Positions 43,335-52,323 are shown, counted from the first letter of the stretch. The stretch: DNA of 64,000 bases from Streptomyces sp. RPT161 (GCF_027533845.1 NZ_JAPZVN010000021.1:1-64000), one strand, 5' to 3'. Numbers and translations: made by a program. The notes: generated by a model not told the origin, from the letters alone.

Positions 43335-44901
43335 AGGCCACCGCCGCGCGCAGCGCGCTGACCACCGACCGCCAGCCGTGCCGGCTGCCGAGCCAGCCGC
43401 TGAGGAACCCGACCGGGACCGAGACGATCCCGGTGGTCCGCAACGGGAACCAGTGGAAGTCATGGTGAGGGAAGAGCGAGTCGGGCCTACCGGACACGGC
43501 GGTCGAGAACGTCATCAGCAGCAGCACGCACGCCGTACCCCCCAGCAGCGTGCACAGCAGTCCGGTACGGGTGTAGCCGCTCCAGAACAGGCTGTACACC
43601 AGGGCGGGCGCCACCGCCGAGGCGCCGACGCAGAACGCGGTGGCGATGAGCACCTGGAGGTTCCGGTCGCGTACCAGCGCGGCGAGCACGATCGCCACCA
43701 GGCCGATGCCCAGGATCGCCCACCGGGCGACGGCCAACTCGCCGCGCTCGGTGGCCCGTTCACGGCGGAGCACCCCGGCGTACAGATCGTGCGCCACCGA
43801 GGTGGCGGCGGCCAGCGTCACTCCGGCGACCGAGGCCAGCAGTGTCATGAAGATCGCTCCGCCGATGGCGGCGAACAGCACCGCCTCGCCGAGCGAGGGG
43901 TAGTCCGTGCCAAGCGCGCTGGACAGCAGCAACAGCGAGGTGCTGCCCTGTGGATCGTTGGCGGTGATCACCTGGTGTCCGACCAGCGCGGCCGCGGCGG
44001 TGCCCATCACGGTGACGAACAGCCCGATGACGACCGTCGCCCCGACCGCCCAGGACATCGACCGACGGACCGCGGACGCGCTGGACCCGCCGTTCATCCG
44101 CATGGTGACATGGGGCAGGCAGGCGGCGCCGAGGACCACGCTGATCTGGACGCTGAGGAAGTCGAGTCTGCCTCGGGCGCCGCGGCCGAACTCCAGCCCC
44201 TGCCGCAGATATGCGTCCCCCGCGCCACTGCCCTGCCGGGCGGCGGACAGCAGTGCGTCGGGGTTCCAGTGGAAGCGGCTGAGCACCAGCAGGGTGATGG
44301 CCAGGCTGGCGCCGAACAGCATCACCATCTTGATGATCTGCACCAGCGCGGTGCCCTTCATCCCGCCCATCGCCGCGTAGCCGATCATCAGGGCACCGAC
44401 CACACAGATGCACGCCGCCTTCGCGCCGTCCACCGAGATGCCCAGGATGAACGTCAGCAGCGAACCGGCGACGGACAGTTGGACCAGCAGGAAGGGCAGC
44501 GAGGCGGCGAGGATGACCGCGCAGGCGGCGCCGCGCACCGCGCGGCCGGGCATCCGCCGGGCCAGCACGTCGCCCATGGTGAACCGGCCCGCGGTGCGCA
44601 GCGGTTCGGCGAGCAGCCGCATCAGCAGCAGCAGGGACAGCACGGTGCTCAGCACCAGGACGACCCCGTCGTAGCCGCTGAGCGCGATGACTCCGGAAGT
44701 GCTCAGCACGGTGGCCGCCGAGACGTAGTCGCCCGCGACCGCCAGGCCGTTGCGCAGTGGGGTCAGGGTGCGGTAGCCGGTGTAGAAGTCGGCGAGGTCG
44801 TCGGGTTCCGAGCCGGTCAGGATGCACAGCAGCATGGCGAGCGTGGCCAGCACCGAGAACATGATCAGGGCACCGGTCTGCGCCGAGGTGGAGTTGGTCA
44901 T
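43327..44901 (-). CDS. Sodium:solute symporter, ActP-like
   Basis: A 524-residue membrane protein with about 13 hydrophobic segments. SGYDGVVLVLSTVLSLLLL and the segment MIGYAAMGGMKGTALVQIIK match the solute:sodium symporter family, as do FTMGDVLARRMPGRAVR and DFYTGYRTLTPLRNGLA at the N-terminus. Partnering with a DUF485 protein is typical of acetate/monocarboxylate symporters. Its start overlaps the DUF485 gene stop (ATGA). Its 3' end overlaps the convergent acyl-AMP ligase gene by eight bases. Substrate inferred, not shown. Confidence 0.86.
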   Translation of the reverse strand: MTNSTSAQTGALIMFSVLATLAMLLCILTGSEPDDLADFYTGYRTLTPLRNGLAVAGDYVSAATVLSTSGVIALSGYDGVVLVLSTVLSLLLLMRLLAEPLRTAGRFTMGDVLARRMPGRAVRGAACAVILAASLPFLLVQLSVAGSLLTFILGISVDGAKAACICVVGALMIGYAAMGGMKGTALVQIIKMVMLFGASLAITLLVLSRFHWNPDALLSAARQGSGAGDAYLRQGLEFGRGARGRLDFLSVQISVVLGAACLPHVTMRMNGGSSASAVRRSMSWAVGATVVIGLFVTVMGTAAAALVGHQVITANDPQGSTSLLLLSSALGTDYPSLGEAVLFAAIGGAIFMTLLASVAGVTLAAATSVAHDLYAGVLRRERATERGELAVARWAILGIGLVAIVLAALVRDRNLQVLIATAFCVGASAVAPALVYSLFWSGYTRTGLLCTLLGGTACVLLLMTFSTAVSGRPDSLFPHHDFHWFPLRTTGIVSVPVGFLSGWLGSRHGWRSVVSALRAAVASS

Positions 44902-45272
44902 CGGTACGACTCCACGGGCTCGCCGAGTTCACCGACCGCCGGATCGCCACGGCAGTCGGTGCGCAGTCCATGAGCGGCGAACCCGAAGACGGCCGCGAAC
45001 TGCGAAAGGCCGAGCAGCACACCGACGTTGCCGAGGCCCGGCACCGGAAGGCTCATCACGTCGCCCAGGAACGAGGAGAGCAGGACGTACAGCAGGAAGG
45101 CGCACAGCGTGGCCATGCTCGGCGCCCGGCCCAGCCAGTAGCCCGCCCGGCTCAGCCAACTCTTGTAGCCAGCCAGGGCGTTGAGGGTCGCGGCGGAGGT
45201 TCTCCGTTCGGCCGCGCGGTGCCGTCCCCGCCCGTGCGGGCGCAGTGACAGCAGTACGTCCAGACAGGTCAT
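44898..45272 (-). CDS. DUF485 membrane protein, symporter partner
   Basis: A 124-residue protein with two hydrophobic segments (ATLCAFLLYVLLSSFLG and VGVLLGLSQFAAVFGFAAHG) in the DUF485 pattern. The N-terminal 45 residues are basic and cytosolic. DUF485 genes commonly precede acetate-type symporters and may stabilise them. GGAAAGG precedes the ATG at 45272; the longer frame upstream is rejected. Coupled to the symporter by an ATGA overlap. Confidence 0.82.
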   Translation of the reverse strand: MTCLDVLLSLRPHGRGRHRAAERRTSAATLNALAGYKSWLSRAGYWLGRAPSMATLCAFLLYVLLSSFLGDVMSLPVPGLGNVGVLLGLSQFAAVFGFAAHGLRTDCRGDPAVGELGEPVESYR

Positions 45273-45819
45273 CGCCTGACCTTTCCGTTGGATCCGGTCC
45301 CGTTCGGCTCCCCGGTACACACAGCACCGGCCCCGACCCGGGGGAGGCGGGTCCGCGGGGCGGTGCCGTGTGACCGTTCAGTACGGGCGCAGACCGGCGC
45401 CGGTTCACCGCAACACATTCCGTTTACCGTCTCTTTGCCATTTGGCACGGACTTTCCAACGAACGGCGGGGAGAATCGTGCGGCATCCTCCCGAATTTCT
45501 CCAGGACGCCGGGTAACCCCTGACGGCGAATCGGCAGGCCAGACCGGCCGTCATCCCATTGATATGTACTCGCGCTTGTGGTTAACCTTCGCGGTACTCC
45601 GGGGTAACTCCCCCGAAGTGGCGGGCGGTTGACCTTCGACGGCGCTCGTCAGCTTTTCCAATTCCGATCTCAGCACCCTGTGATCGCCAACCTGAGGATG
45701 CCCCACCGGGCCGCCTTCCATGCACGCACTGCGCACGCCATGCAGGCGGCGGGCCACCCCCACGGCGCGTCGCGGCAGCCGCACTGCCCCCTGACCGTCA
45801 CGTCGAGGAGCGTGTTGCC
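45273..45819. other. AT-richer intergenic region before the ECF sigma gene
   Basis: About 550 bases without a convincing gene on either strand. Composition is less GC-rich than the surroundings. Three GTAAC/TTAAC-centred elements occur: GGGTAACCCC (45511-45520), GGTTAACC (45580-45587) and GGGGTAACTCCCC (45601-45613). They may be regulatory. The promoters of the DUF485 operon and of the sigma gene should lie here. Confidence 0.4.
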
Positions 45820-46053
45820 ATGTCCCCCCACCAACGCCGCGGAGCCGCCGCGGCTTCGGCGTACGGATCGTGTCCGGCGGCCCATAACGCCGCCACCTTA
45901 ATCTGTTTCCCGTTCAACGAAGGCGTCCCCGAATTCACAGGGACGACCCCGCCGCAAGGCGGCCGATATCGGCCCCACCCACATAACGTCCCGATAAATG
46001 CGACGGTCGGGTTGACCGGCGGTGATGCGCCGGGATCGGCGGGTGAGGACTGA
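45820..46053 (+). CDS. Possible small protein upstream of the ECF sigma gene, with a TTA codon
   Basis: A 77-residue open frame beginning MSPHQRRGAAAASAYGS and ending three bases before the sigma factor start. GAGGAG lies 12 bases before its ATG. Codon bias is weaker than in neighbours. It contains an in-frame TTA at codon 27, which in streptomycetes would make translation depend on the bldA tRNA. It has two cysteines, no signal peptide and no known domain. It may be a regulatory leader peptide for the sigma gene, or not a gene at all. Confidence 0.35.
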   Translation: MSPHQRRGAAAASAYGSCPAAHNAATLICFPFNEGVPEFTGTTPPQGGRYRPHPHNVPINATVGLTGGDAPGSAGED

Positions 46054-46056
46054 CCC

Positions 46057-46605
46057 ATGCTAATCCAACGCAGACGGTCCAAACGTTCTCAAGCTCCCAC
46101 CGTGGAATCCGAGTTGGTCCGACGGCTCTACCGGGAACACGCTTCCGCACTGCTCAGCTACGTGATCACGCTGACCGGTGGTGACCGCTACTGGGCGGAG
46201 GACGTCGTCCAGGAGACCCTGCTGCGGGCGTGGCGGCACGCGGCGCAGCTCACCGACCCCACCCGCAGCGCCCGCCCGTGGCTGGCCACCGTGGCCCGAC
46301 GCATCGTCATAGACGACTACCGCAGCCGCCGGTCCAGGCCGCAGGAGATGGGCGACACCGCGCTGGAACTCCTCGCCGCACCGGACGAGTTCGACCGGGC
46401 ACTGTCCGCCATGACCCTCTCGGAGGCACTGGCCACCCTGACCCCGGCGCACCGAGAGGCCATCGTGGAGTCCTACCTCGCCGGGCGCACCATCCAGCAG
46501 GCCGCGGCGGTGCTCGGCATCCCCAACGGCACCGTGAAGTCCCGGATCTACTACGGGCTGCGCGCGCTCAGAAGAACGCTGGAGGAACAGGGCGTGCCGG
46601 GATAG
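46057..46605 (+). CDS. ECF-type RNA polymerase sigma factor
   Basis: A 182-residue sigma-70 family protein with only regions 2 and 4. Region 2 is YREHASALLSYVITLTGGDR to AEDVVQETLLRAWRH. Region 4 is LATLTPAHREAIVESYLAGR with the helix-turn-helix AAAVLGIPNGTVKSRIYYGL. GAGGA precedes the ATG. It has no adjacent co-directional anti-sigma gene. It faces a sigma/anti-sigma pair with 15 bases between the stops. Regulation may involve the upstream small frame or the neighbouring anti-sigma factor. Confidence 0.9.
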   Translation: MLIQRRRSKRSQAPTVESELVRRLYREHASALLSYVITLTGGDRYWAEDVVQETLLRAWRHAAQLTDPTRSARPWLATVARRIVIDDYRSRRSRPQEMGDTALELLAAPDEFDRALSAMTLSEALATLTPAHREAIVESYLAGRTIQQAAAVLGIPNGTVKSRIYYGLRALRRTLEEQGVPG

Positions 46606-46620
46606 CGCCGCGAGACAGTG

Positions 46621-47307
46621 CTACTCCGGTACGGAGACGAGCCGGTGACCGTCGACGGTCTCCACGTCGAACCGGCTGATGTCGCCCGGCTGCATGGCGG
46701 TGGCGCCGGGGATGGTGAGGTTGCCCCGGCCCTTGGCGGTCCAACTCGCTGCGACCTGGCGTTCACCGTGCCGTCCGATCGCGACCAGCGAACAGGTCGA
46801 GCCCGGCGGCGCGTTGTGCAGGTCGAGGGTCAACCGGCTGCCCCAGGCAACCGGTTGGACCGAAACCGATGCGCCCACCCCGGTGGCGTTGTCGGTGGCC
46901 GACGCGACATGCGCGGGCGCGCCGTGACCGCCGCCGCCCGTACTCAGCGTCCAGGTGGTGCCTATTGCGGCCAGCACCGCCGCCCCCGCCACGGCGACTG
47001 CCAGTCGGCCGCGGCGGCTGCGGCGCCGCCGCCCGTGCCGCCGAAGTCGCACCAGCGGGGCGCACTGGGCGGGGGCCGGGGCGGCCGGGGCCGAGGCGGC
47101 ACACACCGCCTCGGCCTCGGCCTTCGACACCAGCGAGAGCAGCGCGGGCACCCCGGCCAACTCGTCGTGCTCCTGACGGCAGTCGGGGCAGACCGCCAGA
47201 TGCTGGCGCACATCGAACGACTCGCCCGCGTTCAGCGCACCGAGCACGTAGGCGCCGAGCGAGAGCCGAACCGGCTCGCACTCCTCGTGTGTTCCGGAGA
47301 ACGTCAT
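46621..47307 (-). CDS. Membrane anti-sigma factor with zinc-binding domain
   Basis: A 228-residue single-span membrane protein. The N-terminal anti-sigma domain has the ZAS motif His36-x3-Cys40-x2-Cys43 (QHLAVCPDC). One transmembrane segment follows a basic stretch (LAVAVAGAAVLAAIGTTWTL, about residues 102-121). The outer part (about 122-228) is beta-rich, like the C-terminal domain of other actinobacterial anti-sigma factors. The ATG overlaps the stop of the second ECF sigma gene, so that sigma is its natural partner. Signal-dependent release of the sigma factor is the known mechanism. Confidence 0.88.
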   Translation of the reverse strand: MTFSGTHEECEPVRLSLGAYVLGALNAGESFDVRQHLAVCPDCRQEHDELAGVPALLSLVSKAEAEAVCAASAPAAPAPAQCAPLVRLRRHGRRRRSRRGRLAVAVAGAAVLAAIGTTWTLSTGGGGHGAPAHVASATDNATGVGASVSVQPVAWGSRLTLDLHNAPPGSTCSLVAIGRHGERQVAASWTAKGRGNLTIPGATAMQPGDISRFDVETVDGHRLVSVPE

Positions 47308-47837
47308 CGGCTCAACCCTCGCTCCTCACATTCGACGCGCAACGCGCGAACCGCGTAGTAGGCCCGCGACTTGACCGTGCCCGGGGCGATGCCGAGCGCC
47401 TCGGCCGCCTCCGCGACCGAGCGCTCCCGGTAGTACAGCTCCAGCAGCACGGCACGGTGGTCCGGGCTGAGCCCGGACAGCGCCTCGGCCAGCTGCCAGG
47501 ACAGCAGGGTGCGGGCGAACGCCTCGTCCGGGCCGGGAGTTGACGAGGGTTGCAGCACCAGTGACTCGTCGCCCACCTCGGTGGGGCGGGCCCGGCGCAT
47601 CCGCTCCTGGTCGATGACCAGGTTGCGGGCCACAGTGAACAACCAGCCCCGGGTCGACCCGCGCTCCGGGTCCAGCGCGCCGGAGCTGCGCCAGGCCCGG
47701 AGCATGGTCTCCTGCACCACGTCCTCCGCGCGCTGCCGGTCACCGCTGGTCAGCCGGAGTACGTATCTCAGCAGCGAACCCGCGTACGTGTCGTACAGCG
47801 TTCGCAAGGTCTCGTCGTCCGCGGTCCGAGAACCCAT
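47304..47837 (-). CDS. ECF-type sigma factor paired with an anti-sigma factor
   Basis: A 177-residue ECF sigma factor. Region 2 is YDTYAGSLLRYVLRLTSGDR to AEDVVQETMLRAWRS. Region 4 is EALSGLSPDHRAVLLELYYR with AEALGIAPGTVKSRAYYAVR. The ATG at 47837 follows GGGGGGA; a GTG 19 codons upstream is possible but its ribosome binding site is too close. Coupled to the anti-sigma gene by an ATGA overlap. It closely resembles the convergent ECF at 46057, suggesting related regulons or an old duplication. Confidence 0.9.
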   Translation of the reverse strand: MGSRTADDETLRTLYDTYAGSLLRYVLRLTSGDRQRAEDVVQETMLRAWRSSGALDPERGSTRGWLFTVARNLVIDQERMRRARPTEVGDESLVLQPSSTPGPDEAFARTLLSWQLAEALSGLSPDHRAVLLELYYRERSVAEAAEALGIAPGTVKSRAYYAVRALRVECEERGLSR

Positions 47838-47997
47838 CCATCCCCCCGCGTCATCCGCGGGGCTCGGTCGCGGAGGGCCCGGCGGCCGGGACACCGCCTC
47901 CGCCGGTGGTTACCGGACTGGTTATGCGGGCGTAGCCATCCGCTGCGCGCATGGACACTTGTTCACTCCTATCTCCCCGCCTGCCGCGGAATTCCGG

Positions 47998-48687
47998 TCA
48001 GGCCGTTGCCGAAGTGGCCGATACCAGTGACGCGAAGACCACGACATTGTCCGGATAGGCGTGCGTCGTGGGGTTCTTCGGACCACCGCAGGTAATGAGC
48101 CGGAGTCCGGCGTGGTCGATGTTTCCGTACACCGCTTGGCTGGGGAACTTCTCCTTGGGGTATTCGGCGGTCTGGTCCACCGAGAAAACGGCGACACTGC
48201 CGTCCGCTCTGGACACTGACACCTTGTCACCGGTGTGCAGTGCGGCGAGTCGGAAGAAGACGCCGACGCCGAAGTTACCAAGGGTCACGTGACCGAGTAT
48301 GACGGAAGGGCCGAGTTGTCCGGGGGTGGGCGAGAACTGATACCAACCGGCTGGCGAGTTACTCTCGATGGGCGGAACTTGAACAGTTCGGTCCGAATTC
48401 AGTCCCAATCGCATCAGGGGCGTGTGGACACCGATCGCCGGGATGTCCAAACGCACCGGAACCGATCTGGCCAGGGTCAGCCCGCTGGACGGTTTGGCCG
48501 AGGGCCGGGGGGCGGTGCCGCCCGGCGCGGCCAGCACCGCGGGGGGTCGCGAGGACGCCCGCCAGTCGGCGTAGCCGAACCCCAGCCCCACCGCCCCGGC
48601 CAGCGCCGCCACCGCCGCCACCGTGGTGGCCACCCGGCCCCCGCGGCGGCCCGGCGGCGGGCTGCTCCCGACGGCGTGCCGGGTCAA
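47998..48687 (-). CDS. Class F sortase
   Basis: A 229-residue membrane-anchored transpeptidase. The N-terminal hydrophobic segment (VATTVAAVAALAGAVGLGFG, about residues 19-38) is followed by a linker and the sortase barrel. The catalytic His133 is in SVILGHVT and Cys200 in LRLITCGG. The class F look comes from ITCGG and DNVVVFAS at the end. Sortases join secreted proteins to the cell wall. The probable TTG start overlaps the stop of the substrate gene before it (TTGA). An internal GTG at residue 19 is the other option. Confidence 0.87.
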   Translation of the reverse strand: MTRHAVGSSPPPGRRGGRVATTVAAVAALAGAVGLGFGYADWRASSRPPAVLAAPGGTAPRPSAKPSSGLTLARSVPVRLDIPAIGVHTPLMRLGLNSDRTVQVPPIESNSPAGWYQFSPTPGQLGPSVILGHVTLGNFGVGVFFRLAALHTGDKVSVSRADGSVAVFSVDQTAEYPKEKFPSQAVYGNIDHAGLRLITCGGPKNPTTHAYPDNVVVFASLVSATSATA

Positions 48688-49355
48688 CGGCCAGCCCTGG
48701 CCCGGCGGCGAAGTAGCAGGCCGGCGCCGCCCGCACCGAGCAGCAGACCGCCGACCACACCCGCGGTGGCGTAGCCCGGCAGGCCGGAGGACACCGCCCC
48801 GGTGTTGGGCGCGCCGCTGGGCATGGTGCTGATCTGCCCGGGCGCGCTGGACATCGGGGACGAGGGCATCGGCATGGTGCCGGAGGCCGGTTGGGAGGCC
48901 GACACGGTGGGGTGCGGCATGGTCATCGACGGGCTGGGCTTGGGGGTCGGCTTCATGCCTCCGGTGCCCGCCACGACGACCACGATCCGCGTGGTGACCT
49001 TCACGTTTCCGCACCGAGCCTCGATCGCGGTGGCTCCCGGTTTGGCGTGCTGGGATATCTTCGCCCACCCCGACCAATTCATGGGGTTGGTGGAGGTCAT
49101 GGTGGCCGAGCCGCCGTATCCGGTCATGGCCGTGTAAGGGTCGTTCATCCTCGGGGAGAACGCTGCGGATCCGACCCACTTCAATGCGCTGCCGTTATTC
49201 GGGCAGGTACCGATGACATGCACCGTCTGGCCGACGCTGACCGTTGTCGGTGAGGCGGTGATCTGTCCTGTTCCAACGCCCGCGAAGGCGGGCGCGGCAC
49301 CGACCGCCAGGGCCGCTCCGGCCGTTGTCAGGACCGCCAGGTGAGAAATGCGCAC
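48684..49355 (-). CDS. Secreted sortase substrate with APNTG sorting signal
   Basis: A 223-residue cell-surface protein. It has a signal peptide (HLAVLTTAGAALAVGAAPAF, cleavage near AFA) and a beta-rich domain with two cysteines (ITASPTTVSVGQTVHVIGTC to IEARCGNVKVTTRIVVVV). A Pro/Ser/Met-rich linker follows (about 134-180). The sorting signal is APNTG (182-186), then a hydrophobic segment and RRRARAGR. This is the LPXTG plan with Ala in place of Leu. GTG start at 49355 after GGAGGAG. The sortase gene follows with overlap, so they form a dedicated pair. Confidence 0.85.
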   Translation of the reverse strand: MRISHLAVLTTAGAALAVGAAPAFAGVGTGQITASPTTVSVGQTVHVIGTCPNNGSALKWVGSAAFSPRMNDPYTAMTGYGGSATMTSTNPMNWSGWAKISQHAKPGATAIEARCGNVKVTTRIVVVVAGTGGMKPTPKPSPSMTMPHPTVSASQPASGTMPMPSSPMSSAPGQISTMPSGAPNTGAVSSGLPGYATAGVVGGLLLGAGGAGLLLRRRARAGR

Positions 49356-49551
49356 GGGGCTACTCTCCTCCACGCTGCTTTCGCTGCCCCGGGCGAACTC
49401 CCCGTCGGATTACCGACCTTGCCGAGGCGCGTACGACGGTAACAACACGTAGGGCGTGGGGTTCCGGTTCAAATCCGGTACGACTGGCCGGAATTCTTTC
49501 CCAGCGCTTGACCCGGCGGCCCGGCGACCCGGCGGACGGCCGTGCCGCGGG

Positions 49552-52323
49552 CTAGGCCAGCGGCAGTTCGGCCCAGATGACCTTGCCCTCGCTGGTGTAG
49601 CGGGTGCCCCAGCGCTCGGCGAGCTGGGCGACGAGGAACAGTCCGCGACCGCCCTCGTCCATCGTGGCCGCGTAGCGAAGGTGCGGGGAGGTGCTGCTGG
49701 CGTCGGAGACCTCGCAGATCAGGGTGCGGTCGCGGATCAGCCGGACCCGGATCGGGCTGGTGGCGTAGCGGATGGCGTTGGTGATCAGCTCGCTGAGCAC
49801 CAACTCGGTGGTGAACACCGCCTCGACCAGGCCCCAGCGGTTCAGTTGCTCGGTCACCTGGGCGCGCACCCCGGCCACCGCCGCCGGGTCGAACGGCACG
49901 TCCCACTCGGCGATCTGGTCATCGGCCAGGAACTGGGGGCGGGCCACCAGCAGCACGATGTCGTCGCTCTGCCGGACGGGCAGCAGGGCGTCAAGCACCG
50001 CGTCGCAGGTCTCCTCGGCGGGCCGGTCGGCATGGGCGAGGGCGGAGGCCAGCAGGTCCAGGCCGACGTCGATGTCCCGGTCGCGCTCGTCCACCAGACC
50101 GTCGGTGTACATCACCAGCTGGCTGCCCGGCTCCAGCCGCAGTTGCGCGTTCTGGAACGGCAGCCCGCCCAGGCCGAGCGGCGGACCGGCCGGCAGGTCG
50201 GGGAAGCGCACGGCGCCGTCGGGGCTCACCAGCGCGGGCAGTACATGGCCCGCACGGGACATCGTGCAGTCCCCGGAGACCGGGTCGTAGATCGCGTACA
50301 GACAGGTGGCCCCGGTGATGGCACCCTCGCCGCCCCGGCTGGTCTCCTCCCGGTCGATCCGGGTGACCAACTCGTCCAGGTGGCCGAGAAGTTCATCGGG
50401 CGGAAGGTCGAGCGTGGTGAAGTTGAGCACCGCCGTACGCAGCCGTCCCATCGTCGCCGAGGCGTGCAGACCGTGGCCGACCACGTCTCCGACCACCAGC
50501 GCCACCCGGCTGCCCGGCAGCGGGATGACGTCGAACCAGTCACCGCCGACGCCCTCCTGCGCGGGCAGGTAGCGGTACGCCACGTCGACGGCGCTCTGCT
50601 CGGGCAGGCCCCGCGGCAGCAGACTGTGTTGCAGCGTCACCGCCATGTTGTGCTCGCGGGTGTAGCGGCGGGCGTTGTCGATGGACACCGCCGCCCGGAT
50701 GACCAGTTCCTCGGCGAGCGACACATCGTCCTCGTCGAACGGGTTCGGGTCCCGGGAGCGCCAGAAGCTGGCCACCCCCAGCACCACGCCGCGGGCGTTC
50801 AGCGGAACCGTGATCAGGGAGTGGATCCCGTGGTCCAGCATCCTCCTGGCCCGCACCGGGTCCTGCGCCTTCCATCCGGAGGCGATCCGCAGATCCGGTT
50901 CAATCACCGACGACCCCCGGCCGAAGCCGCGGGCCTGGGGGGTGGAGCGGAGGAACTCGATCGTCTTGCCCACCGAGTAGAAGGGATGGTTCTTCCGCAC
51001 CCCGCCGACCGCCACCCGCACCATCTGGGTGCTCTCCTCGATCGGCGGTTCCTCGCCGCGCAGCACGGGCTCGGCCACGTCCACGGTGACGAAGTCGGCG
51101 AACCGGGGCACCGCCACCTGCGCCAGTTCCTGGGCGGTGCGCTGGATGTCGAGGGTGGTGCCGATGCCCACACCGGCGTCGTACAGGAGTTTGAGGCGCT
51201 TTCGGGCCGCCTCGGCGCGCCCCGACAGCAGCCGCAGTTCGGTGGAGTCGCGCAGGGTGGCGACGCTGCCCGGTGGGCCGCCGTTGCGGTCGGTCGGCCG
51301 GTTGTTGACGGCCAGCAGGCGGTCCCCCGACTGCAGCATCTCGTCCGTGGCGACCCGTCCGGAGGCCAGCAGTTCGGCCATGTGGGGGGCGATGCCCAGT
51401 TCGTTGACATGCCGGCCCTCGGCGTTCGGGGGCAGTTCCAGCAACCGGGCCGCCTCGTCGTTGGCCAGCAGCAGCCGACCGTCGCCGTCCACGATGAGCA
51501 CGCCTTCGCGCACCGCGTGCAGCACCGCGTCGTGGTGCTCGTACATCCGCGCCATCTCGGCCGGTTCCAGGCCGTGCGTCTGGCGCCGCAGCCGTCTGCT
51601 GACCGCCGCCGTGCCGCCCAGGGCCAGTGCCAGCGCCACGGCGGCGGCGCCGAACAGGATGGGCAGCTGACGGTTGACCGCCCGGCTCACCTTGCTGATG
51701 GTGATGCCCGCGGACACCAGGCCCACCACCTTGCCGCTGCGGTCGGTGACCGGCACCACGGCCTGCTCCAGCGGACCGATGGTGCCCTTGATGGTCTCGG
51801 TGACGGTCTGCCCGGCGAGCGCCGGGCCGATGGTGCCGACGAACTTCTTGCCGATCCGGTTGGGGATGGGGTGGGTGTAGCGGATCCCCTTGGTGTTCAT
51901 GACCACGATGAAGTCGACCCCGGTGGAGACGCGGGCGGCCTCGGCGAGCGGTTGGAGGATCGCCGTCGGATTCGGGGACTGCAGGGCCGGCACGATGCCC
52001 GGCGAGTGGGCGAAGGTCTGGGCGACTGCCACCGAACGGTTGCTGGCCTCGCGCTGGCTGTCGCGCTGCGCCTGGAGGATCAGCTCCGCTCCGGCGGCCA
52101 GCACCAGCAGGATGACGATGAGCACCTGGAGTACGAAGACCTGGCCGGAGACCCGGCGCAGCGGGCGCAGCAGGGCGTGGCGCCGCGCCGGACGCGGTGC
52201 CTGCTGATCGCCCCGGCCTTGCCGGTCACGCTCTGTCCTCACGCGCTCACGCCGACCCCAGGGGCGCCGACCGCGGAACGCAGGGGCCGACCGGGCCCAG
52301 GGTCGGCCCACACCTCGGGCCAT
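49552..52323 (-). CDS. Multidomain sensor phosphatase (Cache-PAS-GAF-SpoIIE-HATPase)
   Basis: A 923-residue membrane sensor. A first transmembrane helix at about 62-82 and a second at about 222-242 enclose a DcuS/CitA-like extracellular domain (FIVVMNTKGIRYTHPIPNRI). Next come a PAS domain (about 258-360: AVREGVLIVDGDGRLLLAND), a GAF domain (about 370-555), a PP2C-type SpoIIE phosphatase (about 580-770: GGDWFDVIPLPG, VVGDVVGHGLHA, MYTDGLVD, SDDIVLLVA) and a C-terminal RsbW-like ATPase (ELVLSELITNAIRY, GGRGLFLVAQLAERWG). Such proteins control anti-anti-sigma phosphorylation. AGGGG precedes the ATG. It is divergent from the secreted hydrolase. Confidence 0.9.
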   Translation of the reverse strand: MARGVGRPWARSAPAFRGRRPWGRRERVRTERDRQGRGDQQAPRPARRHALLRPLRRVSGQVFVLQVLIVILLVLAAGAELILQAQRDSQREASNRSVAVAQTFAHSPGIVPALQSPNPTAILQPLAEAARVSTGVDFIVVMNTKGIRYTHPIPNRIGKKFVGTIGPALAGQTVTETIKGTIGPLEQAVVPVTDRSGKVVGLVSAGITISKVSRAVNRQLPILFGAAAVALALALGGTAAVSRRLRRQTHGLEPAEMARMYEHHDAVLHAVREGVLIVDGDGRLLLANDEAARLLELPPNAEGRHVNELGIAPHMAELLASGRVATDEMLQSGDRLLAVNNRPTDRNGGPPGSVATLRDSTELRLLSGRAEAARKRLKLLYDAGVGIGTTLDIQRTAQELAQVAVPRFADFVTVDVAEPVLRGEEPPIEESTQMVRVAVGGVRKNHPFYSVGKTIEFLRSTPQARGFGRGSSVIEPDLRIASGWKAQDPVRARRMLDHGIHSLITVPLNARGVVLGVASFWRSRDPNPFDEDDVSLAEELVIRAAVSIDNARRYTREHNMAVTLQHSLLPRGLPEQSAVDVAYRYLPAQEGVGGDWFDVIPLPGSRVALVVGDVVGHGLHASATMGRLRTAVLNFTTLDLPPDELLGHLDELVTRIDREETSRGGEGAITGATCLYAIYDPVSGDCTMSRAGHVLPALVSPDGAVRFPDLPAGPPLGLGGLPFQNAQLRLEPGSQLVMYTDGLVDERDRDIDVGLDLLASALAHADRPAEETCDAVLDALLPVRQSDDIVLLVARPQFLADDQIAEWDVPFDPAAVAGVRAQVTEQLNRWGLVEAVFTTELVLSELITNAIRYATSPIRVRLIRDRTLICEVSDASSTSPHLRYAATMDEGGRGLFLVAQLAERWGTRYTSEGKVIWAELPLA

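Noticed and set aside
45629-45901. 90-codon plus-strand frame in the gap before the sigma gene
   Set aside because: No ribosome binding site, poor codon bias and no recognisable features; it overlaps the better-supported small frame at 45820.
49460-49485. tRNA-like T-arm (CCGGTTCAAATCCGG)
   Set aside because: The T-loop consensus is present, but the outermost T-stem pair fails, and no matching acceptor, D-arm or anticodon arm is found in the preceding 60 bases. No CCA and no integrase nearby, so neither a tRNA gene nor an attachment site is supported.
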